Assembly (NCBI GenBank): GCA_016716885.1
Contig: JADJUV010000020.1
Coordinates: forward strand, 1 to 64,000
DNA: 64,000 bases
Direction: 5' to 3'
From: Candidatus Trichofilum aggregatum
GTDB lineage: Bacteria > Chloroflexota > Anaerolineae > Promineifilales > Promineifilaceae
Below, piece by piece: positions 17,923-25,323 of this stretch. The position numbers were made by a program, and so were the translations under genes. Under the pieces are notes generated by a model. The model saw nothing but the letters and a program-made list of their open reading frames with translations. It searched no databases and was not told the DNA's origin. The stretch's first letter is position 1. Each line of letters opens with the position of its first letter.

Positions 17923-18026
17923 GGGGAACTCTAGGAACTCTAGGAACTCTAGGAACTCTGGGAACTCTCTCTGGGAACTTGAAACCTGAAACTCGAAACT
18001 CGAAACTCGAAACTCGAAACTTATTT
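17923..18026. repeat. Short-word spacer (TAGGAACTC, GAAACTC) within pdh operon
   Basis: Five TAGGAACTC/TGGGAACTC words and five GAAACTC/GAAACCTG words fill the gap between pdhA and pdhB. The repeat lies inside an operon, so it is transcribed. The same words occur at 635-670, 21433-21465, 35888-35908 and 46781-46858. Confidence 0.85.
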
Positions 18027-18041
18027 TCGTAGGAGAGCATC

Positions 18042-19013
18042 ATGCCAAAAATTACCATGCGACAGGCAATTACCGATGCCTTGCGTGAAGAAATGCACCG
18101 CGATGAAAACGTATTTATTATGGGTGAAGAAGTAGGGATGTGGGGTGGAACCTACGCCGTCACCCGTGGCTTTTATGATGAATTTGGGGCCAAACGGATC
18201 CGTGACACCCCTATTTCGGAGATGGTTATCGGCGGCGCGGCCGCGGGCGCGGCCATGAACGGCTTACGCCCCATCGCCGAATTTATGACCATCAACTTTG
18301 CCTTCCTGGCCCTGGATGCCATCATCAACCATGCGGCCAAAGTCCATTATATGTTTGGTGGGCAGATGAAATGCCCGGTCGTCTTCCGTGCCCCTGGGGG
18401 TGGGGGTCGGCAGTTGGGCGCTACCCATAGCCACACCCCCGATGTGATTTTTGCCCACTTCCCTGGCCTGAAAGTCGTTTCCCCCGCCACGGCCTACGAC
18501 GCCAAAGGACTGCTCAAGTCGGCCATTCGCGACGACGATCCGGTCATGTTTATTGAGCATCACACCCTTTACCAGATTCGCGACGAAGTGCCGGAAGGGG
18601 AATACCTGGTTCCCATCGGCCAGTCGGATGTGAAGCGGGAAGGTACGGATGTGACGATTGTGGGCTATGCCCAGGGGTTGCAGGTGGCGCTGGACGCGGC
18701 CGCGAAGCTGGCTGAAGAAGGTATCTCCGCCGAAGTAGTAGACCTGCGCACGTTGCGGCCGCTAGACATGGGTCCCGTCCTCAAATCCTTCCAGAAAACC
18801 TTCCGCGCTGTCATCGTCGAAGAAGGGTATCGCACCTTCGGCATCGGCGCAGAAATTGCCGCCCACTTACAAGAAGAAGGGTTTGATTACCTGGACGCAC
18901 CCATCAAACGGGTGGCCCAATACGAAGTTCCCCTGCCCTACTCCCGTCAACTCGAACAATCAGCTTTGATTAATGTGGACCGGGTCATCAAAGCTGTTAA
19001 AGAGGTGCTGTAA
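18042..19013 (+). CDS. pdhB: Pyruvate dehydrogenase E1 component, beta subunit
   Basis: 323 residues, usual length for E1 beta. MRQAITDALREEMHRDENVFIMGEEVG contains the Glu that activates ThDP. DTPISEMVIGGAAAGAA and GLRPIAEFMTINF are family hallmarks; the C-terminal transketolase domain includes DLRTLRPLD. Three GCGGCCGC copies lie in the gene, one giving the Ala triplet of GGAAAGAA next to the conserved ISE. GTAGGAG precedes the ATG. The stop overlaps the pdhC start by one base (TAATG), so translation is probably coupled. Confidence 0.93.
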   Translation: MPKITMRQAITDALREEMHRDENVFIMGEEVGMWGGTYAVTRGFYDEFGAKRIRDTPISEMVIGGAAAGAAMNGLRPIAEFMTINFAFLALDAIINHAAKVHYMFGGQMKCPVVFRAPGGGGRQLGATHSHTPDVIFAHFPGLKVVSPATAYDAKGLLKSAIRDDDPVMFIEHHTLYQIRDEVPEGEYLVPIGQSDVKREGTDVTIVGYAQGLQVALDAAAKLAEEGISAEVVDLRTLRPLDMGPVLKSFQKTFRAVIVEEGYRTFGIGAEIAAHLQEEGFDYLDAPIKRVAQYEVPLPYSRQLEQSALINVDRVIKAVKEVL

Positions 19014-20320
19014 TGGCTGAATACATCGTCATGCCCAAACTGGGCTTTGATATGCGTGAAGGTGTCCTGGTGCGCTGGCTCAAAGAGATTGGCGAGTCGG
19101 TCAGCAAAGGGGACATCGTAGCCGAAATTGAATCGGACAAGGCCACCCTGGAGCTGGAATCTCAGGTCTCCGGAACCTTGCTGAAACGAATGGGTGAAGC
19201 GGGGGATGTCATCGCCGTGGGGGCCAACCTGGCCATTGTGGGCGCTGAAGGGGAAGATGTTGCCAGCCTGAATGGCGATGCCCCGGCCAAAAAAGAAGCG
19301 CCAGCGGAGGTCAAACCCGAAGAGAAAACGGAAGAAAAGACGGAACCTAAAGCTGAACCAAAAGCCGAACCCGCGGCCGCAGCCTCTTCTTCCGCCGCTG
19401 TTAGCAATGAGTTCCCCGGGGGGGTGAAGGCCACCCCCGTAGCCCGGCGGGTCGCCAAAGAGCAAAAGGTGGATTTAGCCCAGGTACAACCCACCGGCCC
19501 GGATGGGCGCATCCGCAAAGCCGATGTGGAAGCGTTCTTGCAAGCCAAACCGGCTGAGAAGGCCACAGAAGAAAAAGCCCCGGTTGCGGCCGCGCCCAAA
19601 ACCGCGCCCGCCCCAACCCCTGTCACCGCTGGCGAAGGGGACACGGAAGTGCCCGCTACCCGGTTACGTCAGGCCATCGCCCGCCGCATGACCGAAAGCA
19701 AAACCACCGTGCCCCACTTCTATGTCACCAACGAAATCAACATGGAAGCGGCCCTGGCCCTGCGCAAACAGATCAACGCCATGTTACCCGATGAAGAAAA
19801 GGTGACAGTCAACGATCTCATTGTAAAAGCCGTGGCTCTGGCCTTGCGTGATTTCCCCAACCTGAATGCCAGCTTTGCCGGGGATAAATTCATTCATCAT
19901 GGGCGCATCAATATTGGCGTGGCCGTGGCTGTGGAAGGTGGCCTGCTCACGGTGGTGAATAAGGACACGGACAAAACCTCAGTGAGCCAGATCGCGGCCG
20001 CGAACAAAGCGATGATCGCCCGCGCCCGCTCTGGTAAGATTAGCCCCAACGATGTCGAAGGAGCCACCTTCACTGTCAGCAACCTGGGTGCGTTCGACGT
20101 CGAAAACTTCATCGCCATCATCAGCCCACCCGATGCGGCCATTTTGGCCGTGGGGTCAGCCCGCCAGGTTCCCATTGTCAAAGACGGCCAACTGGCTATC
20201 GGCACCATGATGAAAGCCACCATCTCCGCTGACCACCGTGTTACCGATGGGGCCGAAGCGGCCCAATATATGCAAAAATTGAAGTCGTTATTGGAAAACC
20301 CCATGCGTTTATTGTTGTAG
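19013..20320 (+). CDS. pdhC: Dihydrolipoamide acyltransferase (E2) of pyruvate dehydrogenase
   Basis: 435 residues. A single lipoyl domain (1-80) carries Lys43 in IESDKATLELES. A Lys/Glu/Pro/Ala linker follows, then the E1/E3-binding domain at about 140-178 (TPVARRVAKE, GPDGRIRKADVEAFL), a second Ala/Pro linker and the catalytic domain from about residue 210. The active-site His lies in DHRVTDG near residue 408. It transfers the acyl group from lipoamide to CoA and forms the complex core. One linker Ala run is encoded by a GCGGCCGC copy. Overlaps pdhB by one base. Confidence 0.94.
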   Translation: MAEYIVMPKLGFDMREGVLVRWLKEIGESVSKGDIVAEIESDKATLELESQVSGTLLKRMGEAGDVIAVGANLAIVGAEGEDVASLNGDAPAKKEAPAEVKPEEKTEEKTEPKAEPKAEPAAAASSSAAVSNEFPGGVKATPVARRVAKEQKVDLAQVQPTGPDGRIRKADVEAFLQAKPAEKATEEKAPVAAAPKTAPAPTPVTAGEGDTEVPATRLRQAIARRMTESKTTVPHFYVTNEINMEAALALRKQINAMLPDEEKVTVNDLIVKAVALALRDFPNLNASFAGDKFIHHGRINIGVAVAVEGGLLTVVNKDTDKTSVSQIAAANKAMIARARSGKISPNDVEGATFTVSNLGAFDVENFIAIISPPDAAILAVGSARQVPIVKDGQLAIGTMMKATISADHRVTDGAEAAQYMQKLKSLLENPMRLLL

Positions 20321-20322
20321 TC

Positions 20323-20405
20323 TGCGAGTCTGCGGGTAAGCGAGTAAGCGAGTCTGATACCACTCGCCTACTCGCTCACTCGTCAACTCGCTCTACTCGC
20401 TCACT
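20323..20405. repeat. Short-word fold-back spacer (GCGAGTAA, CACTCGCCTACTCG)
   Basis: GCGAGTCTGCGGGTAAGCGAG words on the left are complementary to CTCGCCTACTCGCTCACTCG words on the right. It separates pdhC from the response regulator gene and may act as a weak terminator. Confidence 0.7.
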
Positions 20406-20418
20406 GAAGAGGTGAAGT

Positions 20419-21117
20419 ATGCAGACCGTTCTCGTAATTGACGATGATGATTTGGTCTCCCGCACCATCCAACGCGCCCTGAAAATGTATAACTACCATG
20501 TCATGGTGGCTGGTGGGGGAGCAGAAGGGTTACAAACGGCCCGACGCCACCAACCCGACCTGTTCATCCTGGATGTGGTGATGCCCGGCATGGATGGGTA
20601 TCAGGTGGCCCGGCAAATCCGCCATGATCCGCTGCTCAAGGATATTCCTGTTTTGTTCCTCACGGCCAAAGCCAAAGATGAGGACAAAATCGAAGGTCTG
20701 CGGGCCGGGGCGGATGATTATTTGACCAAGCCCTTTAACATGGAAGAGCTTAAATTACGGGTGGCGGCCATTTTACGCCGGGTTCAGGTGCCCAAAGAAA
20801 CCGGGCGCAAAGATTTTGTGCAGGCTGGCGCAGTCACGCTAGACTGCCGCACCTTTGAAGTGACGGCCCCGCACGGTAAAGTTCTGCTCACCAATGTCCA
20901 GTTTGACTTGCTTTACCACCTGATGAGCCATGCCGGGCAGGTGTTCACCAGCCAACAACTACTCCAGGACGTGTGGGATTATCCTCGTGATACCGGTAGC
21001 CCGGAACTTGTTCGGGCGCATATCAAAAATTTGCGTGAAAAATTAGAGCCTATACCCAATGAACCCATGTATATTAGAACCGTACAAGGGCATGGATATG
21101 CTTTTATTGCCGAATAA
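20419..21117 (+). CDS. OmpR/PhoB-family response regulator
   Basis: 232 residues. The receiver has Asp8-Asp10 acidic pocket residues, the phosphoryl-accepting Asp52 in ILDVVMPGMDG, and Lys in LTKPFNMEEL. The C-terminal winged-helix DNA-binding domain (about 130-232) ends with PMYIRTVQGHGYAF, the typical trans_reg_C wing. AGAGGTGA precedes the ATG. The next gene on the same strand is a hybrid sensor kinase, a natural partner, although a 350-bp repeat-filled spacer separates them. Confidence 0.9.
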   Translation: MQTVLVIDDDDLVSRTIQRALKMYNYHVMVAGGGAEGLQTARRHQPDLFILDVVMPGMDGYQVARQIRHDPLLKDIPVLFLTAKAKDEDKIEGLRAGADDYLTKPFNMEELKLRVAAILRRVQVPKETGRKDFVQAGAVTLDCRTFEVTAPHGKVLLTNVQFDLLYHLMSHAGQVFTSQQLLQDVWDYPRDTGSPELVRAHIKNLREKLEPIPNEPMYIRTVQGHGYAFIAE

Positions 21118-21146
21118 CTAAATGACTCGACATGGGCGTTGTTTGT

Positions 21147-21220
21147 GCTGACCTCTGGAAACTAAGTGACTGAGAGATTAAGCGATTTCCAAAGGTCGTC
21201 CAAATTTTTGCCAGAGTCGA
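21147..21220. repeat. Hairpin repeat GCTGACCTYTGG..., copy A (upstream of histidine kinase)
   Basis: About 75 bp, roughly 80% identical to 54751-54826. GACCTCTGGAAA on the left pairs with TTTCCAAAGGTC on the right, with GACTGAGAGA words in the loop. Both copies follow an unrelated gene and precede a histidine kinase gene. Confidence 0.75.
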
Positions 21221-21227
21221 ATAATAA

Positions 21228-21406
21228 ATGTAACTACCAGGCCCGCTGACTGAGCTTGTCGAAGGCAACGGGCGGGCTTCGGCAAGCTCAGCTTTCGCCA
21301 GTGCTATAGCTGTTCAGATAATCATTTGGGGTCTTTGTTTGTAGTAAGCGCTTTAGGGGTCACTACAAACAAAATCTTTTTCTTGAACGCTATAGTAGTT
21401 ACAAAT
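21228..21406. repeat. Composite repeat, copy 1 (with shortened hairpin element)
   Basis: Begins TAACTACCAGGC, contains TGAGCTTGTCGAAGGCAA and its complement CTTCGGCAAGCTCAG, then CTATAG and a shortened version of the GTAGTGACCGC hairpin (21337-21370) whose centre is deleted, ending in CTTGAACGCTATAG. The same order of blocks is found at 58808-58985. Confidence 0.75.
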
Positions 21407-21467
21407 CGCCCGACAGTCTGAAGTATGCATAACTAGAAACTCGAAACCCCAAACTCGAAACTACTCC

Positions 21468-23555
21468 ATGGATCGTTCGCACTTCTACCAGGCAGTCAAA
21501 CTAGCGACACCGGCTCAACCTGAACCGGTCGTTGCCGCCCATGTTCTGGTGGTGGACGATGAGCCGGAACTGGCTGAGTCTCTGTCCGATTATTTGGAAC
21601 GGAAAGAGGGGTATAAGATTTCTATCGCCCAGAATGGCGAAGAGGCGATGGCAATTTTACGCCATGCGATTGAGACGCCCGGCGAACAGATTGACCTGGT
21701 GATGCTGGATATGCGGATGCCTCGTTTATCTGGGTTAGATGTGCTTTCGTGGATACGGTCGCACCCGGATTTGCACTATACGCGGGTGATTATGCTGACC
21801 GCCACGGCTTCCACCAAGGATAAGCTGGAAGCGTTCTCCACCGGGGCGGATGATTACATTACCAAGCCGTATTACCCCCAAGAACTACTGGCCCGGGTAA
21901 AAACAATTTTGCGCTCCCGGCAGTTGGAGAAGCAACTGCAAAACCAGAGCCGCCAGTTGGCCGCGCTAAACCGGGTGGGCCATCTGATCACCTCGAAGTT
22001 GGAGACGCGGCAGGTGTACGCGGCCGCGACCGATGGCATTGATGCGGTGTTGAATGTCTCTGCGGCCGCGGTCTACATGCAAGACAGCACCAAAACCCGC
22101 CTACAATGTAAATACCTGCTCCACGAAGGTCAGCCCACCCCTCATCACCAACTGCCCACCATTCCCATAGATGGCGGCCTCATCGGTCTGGCCTATGCCA
22201 GCCAGGCCGTGCTCTACTTCAACGATCCCCACGACGACGCCCTCTTCCACCCCGAACTAGACAGCCCGCCCGGCGTAACCGTTCGCTCCATGATGGCCGT
22301 GGGACTCGTCGTGCGTAAGGTGTCCGTCGGGGCGCTCATTGCCATCAACAAACGGCAAGGCCAGTTCACCGATATAGACGTAGACCTGTTTGCCTCGCTG
22401 GCTAGCTCCATCAGCCGGGCCATCGAAAACGCCTTCCTTTTCCAGCGGCTCAATCAGCGGCAAAAAGAGTTGTTGGACAGCCGTAATACCTTGCAAGCGG
22501 TCATAGATGGCATCTTGCACCCCATTTACACCGTTGGCCCTGACTGGCGGCTGGTGGCGGTTAATCAAACCCAGGCCGAAATCCATCAAGACTCGCTCCT
22601 TCATTTGGTGGGGAAGAAGTGCCATGAGGTTTTTTTCAATCGGTCTGAGCCGTGCGAACATTGCCTGGCGGGCAAAACCGTTGTGCAAAAGAAAGCTGAA
22701 CGGTGGACGGTGCGCTGGCAGGGGGTTGATCTGTTGCCCCAAGAATGGGAAGTTACGGCCTACCCCATCCCCAGCCAGGAAGCCCAGGCAGTCGTCGTGT
22801 GGCAAAACCGCACCGAAGAGCGGCGGTTGGAACAATCACTCATGCAGGCGGGTAAACTCGCGGCCATTGGGCAACTGGCGGCGGGCGTAGCCCACGAAAT
22901 CAACAACCCACTTACGGTCATCAACGCCAACGCCGAAATGCTCAAAATGACCCTGGCTATAGACACAGATGATTATGAGGCGGTTGATTTGATTCATCGA
23001 GCCGGGGTGCGGGCGGCGAAAGTGACAACGGGTTTGCTCAATTTTGCCCGGCAAGAGCGGTACGAGTTCATCGAACTGGATTTGAATCAGTCGGTGTTGC
23101 AGGCCCTGGACCTGGTTTCGTATCAGTTACAATCATTGGGGATTCGCCTGAACCGCCATTTTGCTGAGATGTTGCCCCGTGTGGTAGGCAGTTTGGAACA
23201 TTTGAAGAGCGTATGGATTAACCTGCTGGTGAATGCCGGGGACGCCGTGCGCGAACGGTCAGAACAGGCGGAAATCACCATCACAACCCGCCTCTCACCC
23301 AATGGGGAACAAATTCAGGTGTTGGTGCAGGATAATGGCGTGGGCATGAGTGAAGCCCAGTTAGCCCATATTTTTGAGCCGTTTTACACGACCAAAGACC
23401 CAGGCAAGGGCACGGGGTTGGGGCTGGCAACTTGTTTTCGCATCATTGAGCAACACAGTGGGGAAATTGATGTGATCAGCCAGCCCCAAGAAGGCACAAC
23501 CTTTATTGTTTTGCTTCCGGTGGGGTTGCCTTTGCCAGAAGATGCCACGAATTAA
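21468..23555 (+). CDS. Multidomain sensor: receiver-GAF-PAS-histidine kinase
   Basis: 695 residues, no membrane segment. Order: receiver (26-145) with Asp81 in LVMLDMRMP and TKPYYP; coiled linker; GAF (~165-315); PAS (~335-440) with GKKCHEVFFNRSEPCEHC, a Cys pattern often seen in PAS domains; HisKA with GVAHEINNPL near residue 475; HATPase with DNGVGMSEAQLAHIFEPFYTT split by GTGLGLAT. It likely integrates a phosphorelay input with a cytosolic signal. The ATG lacks a clear ribosome-binding site; GAAACTC words precede it. The upstream response regulator is a plausible partner. Confidence 0.9.
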   Translation: MDRSHFYQAVKLATPAQPEPVVAAHVLVVDDEPELAESLSDYLERKEGYKISIAQNGEEAMAILRHAIETPGEQIDLVMLDMRMPRLSGLDVLSWIRSHPDLHYTRVIMLTATASTKDKLEAFSTGADDYITKPYYPQELLARVKTILRSRQLEKQLQNQSRQLAALNRVGHLITSKLETRQVYAAATDGIDAVLNVSAAAVYMQDSTKTRLQCKYLLHEGQPTPHHQLPTIPIDGGLIGLAYASQAVLYFNDPHDDALFHPELDSPPGVTVRSMMAVGLVVRKVSVGALIAINKRQGQFTDIDVDLFASLASSISRAIENAFLFQRLNQRQKELLDSRNTLQAVIDGILHPIYTVGPDWRLVAVNQTQAEIHQDSLLHLVGKKCHEVFFNRSEPCEHCLAGKTVVQKKAERWTVRWQGVDLLPQEWEVTAYPIPSQEAQAVVVWQNRTEERRLEQSLMQAGKLAAIGQLAAGVAHEINNPLTVINANAEMLKMTLAIDTDDYEAVDLIHRAGVRAAKVTTGLLNFARQERYEFIELDLNQSVLQALDLVSYQLQSLGIRLNRHFAEMLPRVVGSLEHLKSVWINLLVNAGDAVRERSEQAEITITTRLSPNGEQIQVLVQDNGVGMSEAQLAHIFEPFYTTKDPGKGTGLGLATCFRIIEQHSGEIDVISQPQEGTTFIVLLPVGLPLPEDATN

Positions 23556-23577
23556 TACGAGATTTTTGTCTCCTTCC

Positions 23578-24288
23578 ATGAATGCCCCTCTTTCTTTTCA
23601 GTCACATAGATTTACCCTAACCCAACAGGATGCGGCTTATCCGGTGCGGTTGCGGGAGATGAAAAGGCCCCCGGCTCTGTTATTTGGGCAGGGGGAGTTA
23701 CGGCCAGAGGATGGGGAGGCGGTGGCGATTGTGGGGACGCGAAAACCAGCGGCCGCGGCCGCGAAACTCACCCTCGCCCTCAGTTACGAACTGGCCGAGC
23801 GGGGGTTCACCATTGTCAGTGGCCTGGCCCTGGGCATAGACACCGAGGCGCACCGGGGCGCCTTACAAACCCGCTTTGGCCGCACCGTGGCGGTGTTGGG
23901 GTCAGGCCTGGACACCATTCACCCGAAAAGTAACCTGGCCCTGGCGCGGCAGATTTGCCAGCGGGGTGCGCTCCTCAGTGAACACCCGGCTGACACGCCG
24001 CTTTCCCCCCAGTACCTGGTAGCCCGTGACCGCCTGATTAGTGGTCTGAGTCGGGCACTCATGGTGATGGAAACAGGGTTGGATGGTGGGGCGATGTACG
24101 CGGCCGCGTTTGCTCAGCAGCAAAACCGGCTGGTATTCGCGCTACCCGGTAGCCCAGGGTGTGATGCCCTTATCAACCAGGGTGCACTCCCCCTCGATCC
24201 CAGTAACCTGGATTTGGATTATCTGTCCCTGCAAATCCGCACCTATACCCCCCCAGAACAGCCCAAGCAGTTAACCTTCGGGCTTTAG
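23578..24288 (+). CDS. Short DprA/Smf-like DNA-processing protein
   Basis: 236 residues from ATG 23578. The Rossmann-like DprA core is clear: AIVGTRKPAAAAAKL, GLALGIDTEAHRGAL, TVAVLGSGLDTIHPKSN, and ARDRLISGLSRALMVMETGLDGGAMYAA. DprA binds single-stranded DNA and loads RecA in transformation. The usual N-terminal SAM domain and C-terminal winged helix are missing, so it is shorter than classical DprA (300-380 residues). The Ala run AAAAA in the first motif region is made by two overlapping GCGGCCGC octamers. It overlaps no neighbour; AGG-like signal is weak. Could be an accessory DprA paralogue. Confidence 0.75.
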   Translation: MNAPLSFQSHRFTLTQQDAAYPVRLREMKRPPALLFGQGELRPEDGEAVAIVGTRKPAAAAAKLTLALSYELAERGFTIVSGLALGIDTEAHRGALQTRFGRTVAVLGSGLDTIHPKSNLALARQICQRGALLSEHPADTPLSPQYLVARDRLISGLSRALMVMETGLDGGAMYAAAFAQQQNRLVFALPGSPGCDALINQGALPLDPSNLDLDYLSLQIRTYTPPEQPKQLTFGL

Positions 24289-24313
24289 TACTTTTTCGTG
24301 ATTCCCCTCGTAT

Positions 24314-24538
24314 TTCTCAATTTGGCATCCAATGATGGTAGGGGCGGGACGACGCGGGTTCAATAGGGATGAACCGGGCAACGATCTTTCCGCGTCGTCT
24401 CGCCCTCTTATGAGCCGCAATGGTATGTAAGAGGGCGAGACAGGTGGGTAGGTACGCCACGAAGTGTAGATAGGCTCCCCGCTTGTCCCGCATCCTGGCC
24501 CACCTGTCCCGCCCCTACCAATGGTCTCAAATTGAGAA
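24314..24538. mobile_element. MITE-like element, full copy (225 bp)
   Basis: Terminal inverted repeats TTCTCAATTTG (24314-24324) and CAAATTGAGAA (24528-24538). Inside lie a second perfect inverted pair GGTAGGGGCGGGAC (24337-24350) and GTCCCGCCCCTACC (24506-24519), and a central hairpin GTCTCGCCCTCTTA / TAAGAGGGCGAGAC (24397-24410 and 24428-24441). No coding frame. Relatives: 26803-26963 (inverted, truncated) and 46390-46680 (rearranged); 6625-6768 shares only the ends. A non-autonomous transposable element is the simplest reading; no transposase is seen in the window. Confidence 0.75.
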
Positions 24539-24561
24539 TTGCTGGATTCGTTTTGTCATGC

Positions 24562-24627
24562 TTGACAGGGGGTGATGGTTTGTATTATTATTTAGACTGC
24601 ATGGTCTAACCATACGGTCTAAAGGAG
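24562..24627 (+). promoter_or_regulatory. Promoter and TetR operator of the tetR-permease operon
   Basis: TTGACA at 24562-24567 and TATTAT at 24586-24591 (18-bp spacing) form a sigma-70-like promoter. Directly downstream TTAGAC-TGCATG-GTCTAA (24592-24609) is a perfect inverted repeat, and a third GTCTAA half-site lies at 24617-24622, ending in the AAAGGAG ribosome-binding site. Position and symmetry fit autorepression by the TetR protein encoded next. Confidence 0.75.
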
Positions 24628-24632
24628 TTGAT

Positions 24633-25256
24633 ATGCCACGACCTCGTTTTGCCAAACTAACCAGAGAAAAACAAGAACGGATTTTGCAAGCGGCCGCGCA
24701 ACAATTTGCCACTCATGGGTACGAAAACGCTTCGCTTAACCAGATTTTGGCCGAGGCGGGTATCAGCAAAGGGGCGGCCTACTACTATTTTGACGACAAG
24801 GCCGATCTGTTTGCTACGGCCATTCGCCACTACACCACCCTATTGGCGGGCGAAGCGGCCCATCAGCCAGAGGTAGTAACGGCCGAGACGTTCTGGCCCC
24901 ATCTGCGCACCCGGTATCAAGAGCAGTTCCAACTGGCCCAGGACAAACCGTGGGCCTTTGGGCTGGTGAAATCGGCCGGGCGCGTGGGGTCGGAACTGTT
25001 GACTCGACCAGAACTGGCTGCTCTGATGGGCGAAGTGAGGGGCTGGTTGGGGCAGATTATTCAGCAAGGGCAGGCGTTGGGGGTCATTCGCACTGATTTG
25101 CCGGAAGATTTGCTGATGAATCTGTTTATGGCCGTGGATGATGGGTTGGATCAATGGCTCCTGCAACATTGGGATGCGTTGGACGCGGCCGCAATCGCCG
25201 AACTCAGCGGCAAAGTGTTGACCGGGCTACAGCAGTTTTTGGCCCCGGTGGAATGA
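24633..25256 (+). CDS. TetR/AcrR-family transcriptional regulator
   Basis: 207 residues. The N-terminal helix-turn-helix (about 12-58) shows ILQAAAQQFATHGYENASLNQILAEAGISKGAAYYYFDDKADLF in the typical order. The C-terminal ligand domain is not specific. It probably represses its own operon through the TTAGAC/GTCTAA operator and is released by a substrate of the following ABC-2 permeases. AAAGGAG lies 5 bases before the ATG. The first permease frame starts only about 70 bp after its stop. Confidence 0.9.
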   Translation: MPRPRFAKLTREKQERILQAAAQQFATHGYENASLNQILAEAGISKGAAYYYFDDKADLFATAIRHYTTLLAGEAAHQPEVVTAETFWPHLRTRYQEQFQLAQDKPWAFGLVKSAGRVGSELLTRPELAALMGEVRGWLGQIIQQGQALGVIRTDLPEDLLMNLFMAVDDGLDQWLLQHWDALDAAAIAELSGKVLTGLQQFLAPVE

Positions 25257-25323
25257 CTTGTTTGGTTGGGCCAGAGCGAGGCCTCCCTCTCCTCTCGCTC
25301 TAGCCTCTGGGATGAGGTGGGTG

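Larger units (their letters stand above)
21118..21467. other. Repeat-filled spacer upstream of sensor kinase
   Basis: The 350-bp spacer holds the 21147-21220 hairpin repeat, the 21228-21406 composite repeat and GAAACTC words directly before the kinase start. No coding frame and no clear promoter seen. Confidence 0.6.
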
